Counted from the first letter of the stretch, positions 49,970-58,464 are shown. The stretch: 64,000 nt of DNA from Nonomuraea dietziae (GCF_014195505.1 NZ_JACIBV010000001.1:2480001-2544000), one strand, 5' to 3'. The notes: generated by a model not told the origin, from the sequence alone. A program made the numbers and translations.

Positions 49970-51463
49970 TCAGAGAAGGGAGATCGACACCTCGTCCTCC
50001 AGCGGCGGGTCGAGCTCCTGCGGGAGGCAGCCGGTCGCCGCGAAGCAGCGGATGGTCAGCTGCGAGGGTGTCACCTCCAGGTGCAGGAAGCTCTTGAAGA
50101 ACGGCGGGGTGTCCCAGTCCGACAGCTCCGACAGGTAGCGGTGGAAGACGCTGCCGACCGGCAGCCTGAACGGCATCGGCCACGCGCCCAGCACACGCGC
50201 GGCCCACCTCATCCTTCGGGTGATCGTGACGGCCGGGTCGATCTGCCTGACCGGCGTGTTCTTGATCCGGTCGGCCATGATGCAGGCCGCCTCGGCGGGG
50301 GTGAGGAAGAGCCACCGCATGCGCAGGCGCTTGGCGTAGAGCTGGCTGTAGAACGACAGCGAGTCGCCGCGCAGCGGGTAGCACTTGAAGTCGTCCTCGT
50401 GCACCCCGGCGACGCCGACCCTGCCGATCGTGTGCGTGGCGTGCATGAAGGCCCCCGCCCCGCCCGAGACGATGTACTGGATCACCCTGTCGCCCACCCT
50501 GACCGGGTAGCGCTGGTAGTTGTGCACGTCACCGCCGATCGCCGCGACGTAGCGGTGCGCGGGGTCGCGGACGATGTCGTCGATGGTGCCCCCGCCCTCC
50601 AGGGCCGAGGGCTTGTGGACGTCGCGCGTGTAGATCGGCTTGCCGGTGATGAGGATCTTCGGCCGGGGGTCGAGCGAGGTACGGCGCAGCCACGCGGTCT
50701 GCTCGGCGTCGATGGCCCCCTTGATGCCGGTGTCGACGCCCACGATCAGCAGGCTCTCGCTCTCGATGGCCCAGTAGGGGGCGGGCTGCACCGCCTGCTG
50801 GGAGGGGGCGCCGCGCAGCTTGCGCGCCTCGGCGAGCGCCTGCTCGTCGATCCGCTCCGACTTGCGCCACAGCAGCGCGCGCAGCCCCCTGTCAGGGCGG
50901 GGCTTGAGCGGCGGCGCGTCGCAGAAGACGCGCATGAACCCGCCGAGCCCGTCGTACCAGTCGTGGTTGCCGGGAATGGCGTAGACGGGGGCCTGGTAGT
51001 CCTTGTAGGGCCTGAAGAACTTGTCGCAGTACTCGTTGCCCGCCCCCGTCGGGTAGACCACGTCGCTGGCGATCACCGCGAACGAGGTGTCCGCGCCCAC
51101 GTGCAGCATGCCCGGCACGACCGCGTACTGGGAGTCGTCGCCCTCTCCCGGATCGCCTAAGAGCAGGAAGCTGAAGCTCTTGCCCACGCCTGGCCTGATC
51201 CTGAAGTCGCCGTCGACGCCGCGCGCCCGCTGCGCCTCGACCCAGCGCCGCCGTACCTCGCCCGAGGGATCGCCGAACAGGCCGGCGAGGATCTCGTTGC
51301 GTGAGCGCCAGAGCGTGCGCGGATGGAACCAGGAGAAGGTGTCGGTGTTGGGCCGAAGGCCCTTGTACGACCCGATCTGCTGGCATCGCCAGCCCGCGCC
51401 CTCCTCGGAGGTGCGGGAGGAGGACCGCTTTCCACGCTCTGCGGCGACTTCGACCATGACCAT
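49970..51463 (-). CDS. Metallophosphoesterase
   Basis: 497 residues of the calcineurin-like fold. Motifs: LGDPGEGDDSQ (the first Asp-containing loop), SDVVYPTGAGNEYCDKFF, the hallmark GNHDWYDG, and a late GGDVHNYQRY supplying the metal-binding His pair. It hydrolyses an unknown phospho-compound in the cytoplasm; there is no signal peptide. ATG 51463 and 51457 are both possible (MVMVEVAAERG), without a strong ribosome site. Confidence 0.87.
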   Translation of the reverse strand: MVMVEVAAERGKRSSSRTSEEGAGWRCQQIGSYKGLRPNTDTFSWFHPRTLWRSRNEILAGLFGDPSGEVRRRWVEAQRARGVDGDFRIRPGVGKSFSFLLLGDPGEGDDSQYAVVPGMLHVGADTSFAVIASDVVYPTGAGNEYCDKFFRPYKDYQAPVYAIPGNHDWYDGLGGFMRVFCDAPPLKPRPDRGLRALLWRKSERIDEQALAEARKLRGAPSQQAVQPAPYWAIESESLLIVGVDTGIKGAIDAEQTAWLRRTSLDPRPKILITGKPIYTRDVHKPSALEGGGTIDDIVRDPAHRYVAAIGGDVHNYQRYPVRVGDRVIQYIVSGGAGAFMHATHTIGRVGVAGVHEDDFKCYPLRGDSLSFYSQLYAKRLRMRWLFLTPAEAACIMADRIKNTPVRQIDPAVTITRRMRWAARVLGAWPMPFRLPVGSVFHRYLSELSDWDTPPFFKSFLHLEVTPSQLTIRCFAATGCLPQELDPPLEDEVSISLL

Positions 51464-51557
51464 ATCTTTACCCGATCACTGGGCCTGTCATCGAGTGACC
51501 ACGTGCGGTAGCCTTCATCCCCCAAGCAAGCGGTTGTCGATCGTGCGGGGGGCTGGG

Positions 51558-51941
51558 ATGGCCCGCAACGGTTCAGGGGATGGGCTGAGTGCCGACGCCG
51601 TCGAGGGGCTGCTCGCCTATGCCGCGACGCAGCGGCGGTTCGGCGGGCGAGCGGTGAGGAACGTCGAAAGAGCGATAGCGGGCGCCAGGGGGCTGGCGGC
51701 CCGCGATCCGGTCGCGCACACGGGCCTGCTGGTCAGGGCGCTACGCGAGGGCGCGAGGCTGCGGCTGGCGCGCGGCGACCCCGCGCGGGCGCTGCCGATG
51801 GCCGAGGAGTCGCTGGGTCTGGCCAGAGGGCTCGGCGGGGCGCCGCTGGCCATGACGTTGCACTGCGTGGCCGACGTGCTGACCGCTCTCCACCGCAAGG
51901 ACGAGGCCCTCAACCTGCTGAGGGAGGCGGACAAGCAATGA
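51558..51941 (+). CDS. Small TPR-like helical protein of unknown function
   Basis: 127 residues, all helical in appearance, with Ala/Arg/Leu-rich TPR-like segments (LARGDPARALPMAEESLGLARG, ADVLTALHRKDEALNLLREAD). No catalytic motif. The ATG at 51558 lies after a G-rich tract (GGGGGGCTGGG). It is divergent from the metallophosphoesterase, and its 3' end overlaps the convergent flavoprotein gene by 32 bp. Confidence 0.7.
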   Translation: MARNGSGDGLSADAVEGLLAYAATQRRFGGRAVRNVERAIAGARGLAARDPVAHTGLLVRALREGARLRLARGDPARALPMAEESLGLARGLGGAPLAMTLHCVADVLTALHRKDEALNLLREADKQ

Positions 51942-53463
51942 GCACGCCGGGGTTCATGATCCCCTGGGGGTCGAGCCGTTGCTTGACCGCGCGCAGGATC
52001 TCCACGCCGAGCGGCCCGATCTCCTCGGCGTAGGCCTGGCTGTGGTCCCTGCCGACACCGTGGTGGTGCGAGATCGTGCCGCCCGCGGTCACGATGGCCT
52101 CGTTGACGGCCCGCTTGGCGCGCTCCCACTCGGGCAGACCCTGATTGGTCACCACGGTGAAGTACAGCGAGGCCCCGGTCTCGTAGACGTGCGAGATGTG
52201 GCACATGACCAGGGGTGAGCCGAGTTCGGCGTGCAGGGTGAGGCGCACCGCGTCGTACAGCCTGGGCAGGTTCGACCAGAAACCCGCCGTCTCCAGCGTC
52301 TCGACGGTGGCGCCTGCCGCGAGCAGGGAGTCGCGCAGGTACGGCGCGGCGAACCTGCCGTGCTCCCAGGCCCGGCCAGGCTCGGCGCCGAGGTGGGCGC
52401 CGCCCTGCTCGGCGAGGACGGCGGCGGCCGCCCCACGGTCCTTCTCGTGCCCGGCGATCAGCAGGCAGCCGGAGTCGCCCGAGCCGATGGCCTCGGGCCT
52501 GGCCAGTCCGATCATCGTCTCGGTCTCGTCCGACAGGCGCAGGACGGCAGGCAGCACCCCTTCCTGGGCGAGTCTGCGCATCGCCGCCGATCCCGCCTGG
52601 AACGTCTCGAACCGCCAGCCCTCGTAGACCGTCGCGGACGGCCGTCTGCGCACCCGCAGGCGCAGGGAGGTGATGACGCCGAAGGCGCCCTCGGAGCCGA
52701 GGACCAGCTGGCGCAGGTCGGGCCCCGCCGCGGACTTGGGCGCCCTGCCGAGGTCGAGCGCGCCGCTCGGGGTGGCGACGGTCAGCCCGACCACCATGTC
52801 GTCGAAGCGTCCGTAACCGGCCGAGGCCTGGCCGCTGGAGCGGGCGGCGGCGAACCCGCCGAGCGTGGCGTACTCGTAGGACTGGGGGAAGTGGCCCAGC
52901 GTCAGCCCGTGCTCGGCCAGCAGCCGCTCGGCGTCGGGGGCGCGCAGGCCCGGCTCGAGCTCGGCGACCATCGACTCGGTGTCGACGGAGACCAGGCGGT
53001 CGAGCCTGCCCAGGTCGAGCGCGACGACGCCCTGGCCGGCGACGAGCCCGCCGACGACCGAGGTGCCACCGCCGAACGGCACGACGGCCACCCGGTGCGC
53101 GGAGCACACCTCCAGCACGCGCAGCACCTCCTCGTGGCCGGCGGGGAGCACGACCGCGTCCGGCGCGTCGGAGGCGTCGCCCTCGCGCATGCGCATGAGG
53201 TCGGGCGTGGACTTGCCCCTCGTGTGCCTGACCCTGCTCTCGTGGTCGGTGCGCACGTGCGCCGCGCCGACCACCGCGGCCAGCTCGACCAGCGCCGCAG
53301 GGGAGAGCGTCGGCCGAGGGAGCCGCACCTCCTCGAGCGCCACCGCCTCGACCGGCTCGCCCACGCCCATGAGGTCACGCAGGAGCGTGCGGATCTGGTC
53401 GGGCAGCTCACGGGCCTTGGCGGGGTCGCCCCAGCCGCTCCACAGCATCGGTTCGTTCTCCAC
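51910..53463 (-). CDS. AGPS-like FAD-binding oxidase (VAO family)
   Basis: 517 residues. The FAD_binding_4 domain has VPFGGGTSVVGGL (about 128-140) and GHFPQSYEYATLGGF; the C-terminal cap contains ISHHHGVGRDH and ends NPGVLI. The HHH segment and overall length match alkyldihydroxyacetone-phosphate synthase-like proteins, although bacterial members are often annotated simply as FAD-linked oxidases. It is divergent by 17 bp from a TetR gene followed by a GlpD-like gene, which points to glycerol-phosphate or ether-lipid-like chemistry. Confidence 0.88.
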   Translation of the reverse strand: MENEPMLWSGWGDPAKARELPDQIRTLLRDLMGVGEPVEAVALEEVRLPRPTLSPAALVELAAVVGAAHVRTDHESRVRHTRGKSTPDLMRMREGDASDAPDAVVLPAGHEEVLRVLEVCSAHRVAVVPFGGGTSVVGGLVAGQGVVALDLGRLDRLVSVDTESMVAELEPGLRAPDAERLLAEHGLTLGHFPQSYEYATLGGFAAARSSGQASAGYGRFDDMVVGLTVATPSGALDLGRAPKSAAGPDLRQLVLGSEGAFGVITSLRLRVRRRPSATVYEGWRFETFQAGSAAMRRLAQEGVLPAVLRLSDETETMIGLARPEAIGSGDSGCLLIAGHEKDRGAAAAVLAEQGGAHLGAEPGRAWEHGRFAAPYLRDSLLAAGATVETLETAGFWSNLPRLYDAVRLTLHAELGSPLVMCHISHVYETGASLYFTVVTNQGLPEWERAKRAVNEAIVTAGGTISHHHGVGRDHSQAYAEEIGPLGVEILRAVKQRLDPQGIMNPGVLIACPPPSAG

Positions 53464-53467
53464 GCCT

Positions 53468-53497
53468 TACACTGTGACATATGACGGCAATTCGTCA
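53468..53497. promoter_or_regulatory. Overlapping promoter and TetR operator dyad
   Basis: TACACT (53468-53473) is a -10-like hexamer placing the rightward start at about 53480, next to the tetR ATG (leaderless). The inverted repeat TGACG-GCAATT-CGTCA (53482-53497) covers the first codons, within a wider TGTGAC...GTCACA frame. This is a probable autoregulatory operator that also blocks the divergent flavoprotein gene. Confidence 0.5.
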
Positions 53498-53978
53498 CAA
53501 TGACGCCGTGCTGGACGCCGCATACGACTGCGTGCTGGCCTACGGGGTGCGGCGTACGACGCTGACCGACGTCGCGAGGCGGGCGGGGGTGTCGCGCATG
53601 ACGATCTACCGGGGCTGGCCCGACGTCGGCAGCCTGGTGGGCGACCTGATGACGCGCGAGTGGCTGCGGGTGGTGTCGGGGCTCGACCTGTCGGACCCCG
53701 TCGCCGCCGTGGTCGAGGGCGTGCGCGCGCTGCGCGAGCACCCGCTGTGGCGCAAGATCGTGGAGGTCGACCCCGAGCTGCTGCTGCCGTACCTGACGCG
53801 GCGCAGGGGCGCCAGCCACGACGCCATCCTCGCCGTGCTCGAAGGCGCGATGAGCCCCGCGCGGGCGCGGACCGTGCTGCTGACCGCCCAGTCGTTCCTG
53901 CTGTCGGCCCACACCATGGGCGACCCCGAGACACTCGACGCCGAACTGGCGACCCTCCTGGAGAGGTATCTCACATGA
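53481..53978 (+). CDS. TetR family transcriptional regulator
   Basis: 165 residues. The HTH is RRTTLTDVARRAGVSRMTIYRGW (about 23-45); the remaining helices form a short ligand domain. Its stop overlaps the start of the GlpD-like gene (ATGA), and it is divergent by 17 bp from the AGPS-like gene, so it likely controls both. The ATG at 53481 has no ribosome site and appears leaderless. Confidence 0.88.
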   Translation: MTAIRHNDAVLDAAYDCVLAYGVRRTTLTDVARRAGVSRMTIYRGWPDVGSLVGDLMTREWLRVVSGLDLSDPVAAVVEGVRALREHPLWRKIVEVDPELLLPYLTRRRGASHDAILAVLEGAMSPARARTVLLTAQSFLLSAHTMGDPETLDAELATLLERYLT

Positions 53979-55456
53979 ACACCTCGCTGAACGCCGCGCG
54001 CAGGCTGGCCGAGCTGGACCGGGTTCGCGTCGAGACCGTGGACGTGCTGGTCGTGGGGCTTGGCGCGACGGGGGCGGGAGTGGCGCTCGACGCCGCCTCC
54101 CGCGGCCTCACAGTAGCCGCGATCGACGCCCACGACCTGGCTTTCGGGACCTCCAGATGGAGCTCCAAGATGATCCACGGCGGCCTCCGCTACCTGGCCC
54201 AGGGGCAGGTCGGCGTGGCGCGCGAGAGCGCGGTCGAGCGCGGCATCCTGCTCACCCGCACCGCGCCGCACCTGGTGAGGGCGGCCCCGTACCTGCTGCC
54301 GCTCACCCCAGAGGTGTCGAGGGCGCAGGCGGCGCTGGTCATGACCGGCTACCGCATGGGAGACGGGCTGCGCGCCGCCGCCCGCACCCCGCGCCGCCTG
54401 CTGCCGGGGCCCTCCAGGCTCTCCCCGCCCAGGGCGAGGGCGCTGGCGCCCGTGCTGCGTGAGCGCGGCCTGCGCGGCGCCCTGCTGTCGTGGGACGGCA
54501 GGCTGCTCGACGACGCCCGCCTGGTGGTGGCGCTCGCGAGGACCGCGGCGGGCCACGGAGCTCGGATCCTGACCAGGTGCAGGGCGCTGGAGCTGCACCG
54601 CGAGGGGGCGCAGGTGCGCGACGAGCTGACCGGCGAGTCGTTCACGATCAGGGCGCGCGTGGTGATCAACGCGGCGGGCGTGTGGGCGGGCGGGCTCACC
54701 CCCGGCCTCAGGCTGCGGCCCTCGCGAGGCACCCACCTGGTGCTGCGCGGCGAGACCCTTTCCGGGCTGCGCGCGGGGCTGCACGTGCCGATTCCCGGCG
54801 AGAGCAACCGCTTCGCCCTGGTACTCCCCCAGGCCGACGGGCGGGTCCACGTGGGGCTCACCGACGAGCCGCTGGAGGGGCCCGTGCCCGACGTGCCCGA
54901 GGTTCCCGAGACGGACGTCAGCGCCCTGCTGACCGTGCTCAACACCGTTCTCGAGGTCCCGGTGGCCAGGAGCCAGGTGGCGGGCGCCTACGCGGGCCTC
55001 AGGCCGCTTCTGGAGGCCGAGGGCCGCACGGCCGACCTGTCGCGCAGGCACGCCGTCCTGACGTCGGCGGACGAGGTGATCACCGTCACCGGCGGCAAGC
55101 TGACCACGTACCGGCGCATGGCCCAGGACGCGGTCGACCGTGCGGTCCGGCTCAGGAACCTGCCCGCTGGGCCCTGCGTGACGCATCGCCTCCCTCTGGT
55201 CGGCGCGCGGCCCTACGACGGCTCCTCACGGCTGGCCGCGCGGTACGGAGGCGAGGCCGAGGCCGTAGGGGCGCTGACGCGGGCGCACCCCGAGCCTGTC
55301 GGCGCCGGCGTCACGCTCGGCGAGCTGGTCTGGGCGGTCAGGCACGAGGGCGCGCTCGACGAGGCGGACCTGCTCGATCGCCGCACCAGGATCGGGCTCG
55401 TCGCCGAGGACAGGGAGGCCGCGACCGGCGCCGCCCGTCACGCGTTGACCCTCTGA
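53975..55456 (+). CDS. glpD: FAD-dependent glycerol-3-phosphate dehydrogenase-like protein
   Basis: 493 residues of the DAO/GlpD family. The N-terminal dinucleotide fold is VLVVGLGATGAGVALDAASRG (about 24-44); RWSSKMIHGGLRYLAQGQ is the GlpD signature, GGKLTTYRRMAQDAVD is the second, and a short GlpD C-terminal domain follows. It oxidises glycerol 3-phosphate or a related alcohol and passes electrons to quinone at the membrane. With the AGPS-like protein it may form a lipid-glycerol module. It may be a paralogue, not the main GlpD. Confidence 0.87.
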   Translation: MNTSLNAARRLAELDRVRVETVDVLVVGLGATGAGVALDAASRGLTVAAIDAHDLAFGTSRWSSKMIHGGLRYLAQGQVGVARESAVERGILLTRTAPHLVRAAPYLLPLTPEVSRAQAALVMTGYRMGDGLRAAARTPRRLLPGPSRLSPPRARALAPVLRERGLRGALLSWDGRLLDDARLVVALARTAAGHGARILTRCRALELHREGAQVRDELTGESFTIRARVVINAAGVWAGGLTPGLRLRPSRGTHLVLRGETLSGLRAGLHVPIPGESNRFALVLPQADGRVHVGLTDEPLEGPVPDVPEVPETDVSALLTVLNTVLEVPVARSQVAGAYAGLRPLLEAEGRTADLSRRHAVLTSADEVITVTGGKLTTYRRMAQDAVDRAVRLRNLPAGPCVTHRLPLVGARPYDGSSRLAARYGGEAEAVGALTRAHPEPVGAGVTLGELVWAVRHEGALDEADLLDRRTRIGLVAEDREAATGAARHALTL

Positions 55457-55492
55457 ACGCGTGTTGACCCCTCCTGCACACCCCCTAAAGCG

Positions 55493-55511
55493 TTAGGTTA
55501 GTCTTACCTAA
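55493..55511. promoter_or_regulatory. Iron box (IdeR/DmdR1-type)
   Basis: TTAGGTTAGTCTTACCTAA matches the actinobacterial DtxR/IdeR/DmdR1 box consensus TTAGGTTAGSCTAACCTAA at all but two positions. It lies 25 bp before the ATG of the sucrase/ferredoxin-like gene and just after a TTGACC (55464-55469), so iron-bound regulator would block transcription. Confidence 0.85.
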
Positions 55512-55535
55512 GACGGGGATCGGGGGAAGTGACAC

Positions 55536-56450
55536 ATGCGCAGGGGCTGCGACCATCCGGCCGGCGCTCACACCGGTGACGTGCCGACCCTTGCGAGCGC
55601 CACGGTGGGCGCCCGCATGTGGCTGCTGATCGAGCACGACGGTCCGTGGGCGTCACATCTGGAGAACTGCGACCTTCCCGCCGACATCGCGGAACTCGTG
55701 CGCAGAGCGTCGGAACGCGGTATCAGGCCCCAGTTGATCCGCCGTCCGGGGCGCAGGACCCGCCAGCGGGGGCAGGGCCTGCGTGTGCTAGTCGGCTACG
55801 CGGCGGGAGCGAACCCCTGGCTCGCGGGGGGTGTCATCGCAGGTCCGGACGATCTTGACTTGGACGCCGTGATGGCCGGAGTGGTCCCAGAGTCCTGCAT
55901 ACTTGAAGACGAGCCGGTATTTCTGGTCTGCACGCACGCCAAGCGCAATGCGTGTTGCGCCCGCATTGGACTACCCCTCGCTCGTCGCCTGGCAGAAGTT
56001 TTGCCGGACAGAGTGTGGGAAACCTCACATGTTGGCGGCGATCGCTACGCCGCCAACCTCGTGTGCTTGCCACACGGAATTTTCTACGGCAGCATGTCTC
56101 AGGCTGCTGCGATCGCAGCGGCCAACGCGTACCGGTCCGGCGAGGTGATTCTCGACCGTTACCGGGGACGCGCAGGCATCCCTGAGCCATCGCAAGCCGC
56201 CGAGCATTTCGCCCGTGTCCACACGGGTGAGCTCTCGGTCGGCGGAGTGGCCGTGGAATCCTCAAGGTCGGAAGGCGACGTCACCGAAGCCATCGTGCGC
56301 TGCGGTGAGGTCCGGTTCCAGGTTGTGGTTGAGCCATCGGTGTTCCAAGCACCGTGTGGTACGGCTTGCGCCGAGACGATCACCACCTACCGGCTGGTCT
56401 CGCTGGACAGGCTCACGCCTGTGCGGTACGCCACGCCCGCCCTCACCTGA
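55536..56450 (+). CDS. Sucrase/ferredoxin-like (thioredoxin-fold 2Fe-2S) family protein
   Basis: 304 residues. The family signatures are FLVCTHAKRNACCARIG (about 128-144) and SHVGGDRYAANLVCLPHGIFYG, which bind a 2Fe-2S cluster in thioredoxin-like ferredoxins; further Cys are in QAPCGTACAET. Despite the family name a sucrase role is doubtful; an electron carrier or iron-release reductase partner fits the iron box upstream. Codon use around 55900-56130 is visibly lower in GC than neighbouring genes. The ATG at 55536 follows GGGGGAAGTGACAC. Confidence 0.87.
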   Translation: MRRGCDHPAGAHTGDVPTLASATVGARMWLLIEHDGPWASHLENCDLPADIAELVRRASERGIRPQLIRRPGRRTRQRGQGLRVLVGYAAGANPWLAGGVIAGPDDLDLDAVMAGVVPESCILEDEPVFLVCTHAKRNACCARIGLPLARRLAEVLPDRVWETSHVGGDRYAANLVCLPHGIFYGSMSQAAAIAAANAYRSGEVILDRYRGRAGIPEPSQAAEHFARVHTGELSVGGVAVESSRSEGDVTEAIVRCGEVRFQVVVEPSVFQAPCGTACAETITTYRLVSLDRLTPVRYATPALT

Positions 56451-56550
56451 TCACGGGAACATCACGGTCCACCCCTGCGTTGGAACAGTGACGCCGAAAG
56501 CGTCCAATGCGGCTCAACTACGAAATACCTCTCACGAAGGTGGTTTTCTC

Positions 56551-56862
56551 ATGTCTCAGGTACGTCGGCAGATCGCCCGCCCGCGCCCCAGCTGGGGTTG
56601 GCAGGATGATGCCGCGTGCCGAGGTGAGGACCTCGTGCTCTTCTTCGGTCCCGACGGCGAGCGGCAGCCCGAGCGTGACGTTCGCGAGCGGAAGGCCAAG
56701 GCGATCTGCGGCCAGTGCCCCGTGCGCGCCGAGTGCCTTGACTACGCGCTGTCCCGGCCCGAGAAGTACGGCACGTGGGGCGGTCTGAACGAGGACGAGC
56801 GCGCTTCCGAGCGTCGTCGTCGTATGCGCCGCGCGGCCAGCGCCGGCATCTCCGCCGCCTGA
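56551..56862 (+). CDS. WhiB family iron-sulfur regulator
   Basis: 103 residues. Four cluster Cys at 23, 53, 56 and 62 (AACRGED and CGQCPVRAEC), the turn motif GTWGG (74-78) and a basic C-terminus (ERRRRMRRA). WhiB proteins carry a 4Fe-4S cluster and act with the principal sigma factor as redox- or NO-sensitive regulators of development or stress. The ATG at 56551 is preceded by GAAGGTGG. Two hairpins follow the gene. Confidence 0.94.
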   Translation: MSQVRRQIARPRPSWGWQDDAACRGEDLVLFFGPDGERQPERDVRERKAKAICGQCPVRAECLDYALSRPEKYGTWGGLNEDERASERRRRMRRAASAGISAA

Positions 56863-56893
56863 GTTCCACCCCGGCAGCGCCCAGAAAGCTGCG

Positions 56894-56951
56894 TGATCAC
56901 GCAGTTGTCCCGATGACCAACTCGAACCCGGTCGGGACAACTGCCTGATCA
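56894..56951 (+). terminator. Long hairpin after whiB-like gene
   Basis: TGATCACGCAGTTGTCCCGA (56894-56913) pairs with 56932-56951 over 20 bp with one mismatch and an 18-nt loop. No T-run follows. A smaller palindrome (TGCGTGATCACGCA) overlaps its left arm, so two alternative folds are possible. Confidence 0.6.
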
Positions 56952-57000
56952 GGCGAGCGTCCTTCGCTCCTGCGAAGGGCCCAAGACGTTTCAAGCGAAG

Positions 57001-57030
57001 AAGGCTCCGGTTCAGGCGAACCGGAGCCTT
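57001..57030 (+). terminator. Compact terminator hairpin
   Basis: AAGGCTCCGGTT and its exact complement (12 bp) enclose CAGGCG. The A-tract before and T-pair after the stem fit a rho-independent terminator for the whiB-like gene, and possibly for the DUF397 gene from the other side. Confidence 0.75.
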
Positions 57031-57097
57031 ATCGTCATGCCGGTGACCACGCGCATCGCCCTTTCGGAACCCGGCCTCCACGCCGTCTGGCGAGCAT

Positions 57098-57331
57098 TCA
57101 GGCGATCAGGTCGTCGAACTCCCCGTCCTTCGCGCCCAGGACGAAGGCGGTGATCTCCGCCTTGGTGTAGATCAGTGCGGGGTCGTCGGGAAAGCGGGAG
57201 TTGCGGACCGCGTACTGACCCGTCGGCAGCACGGCCACCTCCACGCAGTTGCCGTCGGGATTGCTGCGTCTGCCCTTGCGCCAGGCCACCGCGAGACTGC
57301 TCGCGGTGATGCCGTTGGGAATCTCCCCCAT
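57098..57331 (-). CDS. DUF397 protein
   Basis: 77 residues: AVAWRKGRRSNPDGNCVEVAVLPTGQYAVRNSRFPDDPALIYTKAE is typical DUF397. These small proteins accompany XRE/DUF5753 regulators in actinomycetes and may act as their partners or antagonists, as in whiJ-like loci. The ATG at 57331 has GGAGGAACC before it. It lies 64 bp after the regulator gene on the same strand. Confidence 0.9.
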   Translation of the reverse strand: MGEIPNGITASSLAVAWRKGRRSNPDGNCVEVAVLPTGQYAVRNSRFPDDPALIYTKAEITAFVLGAKDGEFDDLIA

Positions 57332-57352
57332 GGTTCCTCCTCGTGCGCGCGA

Positions 57353-57364
57353 ATGCACGTGCAT
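57353..57364. promoter_or_regulatory. ATGCACGTGCAT palindrome before DUF397 gene
   Basis: A perfect 12-bp palindrome between the regulator and DUF397 genes. Its GCACGTGC core recurs at 58351-58358 in the regulator promoter, suggesting a shared operator. Confidence 0.45.
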
Positions 57365-57395
57365 CAGTGCTTGCAGGGCACGAGAATACGGGCTA

Positions 57396-58286
57396 CTAGA
57401 CGATCTTGCGCAGCCGCTCCAGAAAACGTCGGCTTTCGGCGGGGGTGTCCGCTTGAACGCTCAGCCTGTCCATGACCTTCGTGTAGTGCTCGGACTCGGC
57501 GAGCTTGTCCAGGTAGAGCGCGCTCGACAGCTGCTCCATGTAGACCACGTCCGGCAGCTCGGCCTCGGGGAAGCGCAGGATGGAGAACGGCCCGCCGGCC
57601 GCCGCGTGCCCGCCCCTGTCGAACGGCATGACCTGGACGGTCACGTTCGGCAGCTCCGAGGCCTCGATGAGGTGCTCGACCTGGGCGCGCATCACCTGCG
57701 CGCCGCCGATGGTGCGGCGCAGCACCGCCTCGTCCAGCACCGCCCACAGCGACAAGGGCCGCTCCCCCGTCAAGCGCTGCTGCCTGGTCGTCCTGAGCGC
57801 CACCCTGCGCTCCATCTCGCCGGCCGGCGCCCTGTCGTGGGCCAGCGAGATCACCGCGCGGGCGTAGTCGGGCGACTGCAGCAGCCCCGGGACGAACTGG
57901 TTCTCGTAGGTGCGGATGATCGAGGCCGCGCCCTCCAGCCCGATGTAGACCTCGAACCAGCCGGGCAGCAGGTCGCTGTACTTGTGCCACCAGCCAGGCT
58001 GGTTGGCCTGCCTGGCCAGCTCGATCAGGCGCGCCCTGTCGTCGGGGTCGATCACGCCGTACATGGTGAGCAGGTCGGCGACGTCGCGCTCCTTGAAGCT
58101 GACCTGGCCCAGCTCGAGGCGGCTGATCTTCGCGTGCGAGGCGCGGATGGCGTAGCCCGCGTCCTCCCTGGAGATGCCCTTGGCCGTGCGGAGCCTGCGC
58201 AGCTGAGCGCCGAGCAGGATGCGCAGCACCGTGGGGCCGCCGCCCTGGGCGGGGCTCAGGGGCCGCACATTCTCCGCCGCTTCCAT
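57396..58286 (-). CDS. XRE-type HTH regulator with DUF5753 (WhiJ-like)
   Basis: 296 residues. The HTH (LGAQLRRLRTAKGISREDAGYAIRASHAKISRLELG, about 26-60) is followed by DUF5753 (about 105-285, with NQFVPGLLQSPDYARAVI and VQVMPFDRGGHAAAGGPFSI). Together with the adjacent DUF397 gene and the divergent ATPase it forms the module known from whiJ and abaA-type loci of Streptomyces, where it affects sporulation and antibiotic production. The ATG at 58286 follows AAGGAGACGGCGCG. Confidence 0.92.
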   Translation of the reverse strand: MEAAENVRPLSPAQGGGPTVLRILLGAQLRRLRTAKGISREDAGYAIRASHAKISRLELGQVSFKERDVADLLTMYGVIDPDDRARLIELARQANQPGWWHKYSDLLPGWFEVYIGLEGAASIIRTYENQFVPGLLQSPDYARAVISLAHDRAPAGEMERRVALRTTRQQRLTGERPLSLWAVLDEAVLRRTIGGAQVMRAQVEHLIEASELPNVTVQVMPFDRGGHAAAGGPFSILRFPEAELPDVVYMEQLSSALYLDKLAESEHYTKVMDRLSVQADTPAESRRFLERLRKIV

Positions 58287-58350
58287 CGCGCCGTCTCCTT
58301 CATCGGGAAAGATCCAGTCTTACACGGATCGGCAGTGGGACGTTCCAAGC

Positions 58351-58404
58351 GCACGTGCAAATGCGACTTGCATCTGTAAAACATGAAAAGTCTTGCATCG
58401 GTAA
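58351..58404. promoter_or_regulatory. Operator cluster between WhiJ-like and ATPase genes
   Basis: The block holds GCACGTGC (58351-58358), TGCAA-N7-TTGCA (58356-58372) and a 13-bp direct repeat CTTGCATC(T/G)GTAA at 58367 and 58392, 25 bp apart. It lies in the 178-bp divergent spacer and is the likely site of regulator binding. Confidence 0.5.
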
Positions 58405-58464
58405 GCCCTCGCCGTAAATATGGACACTTGGACCGCGTGAAGTATCCGAGCCCCGGGGACCTCC

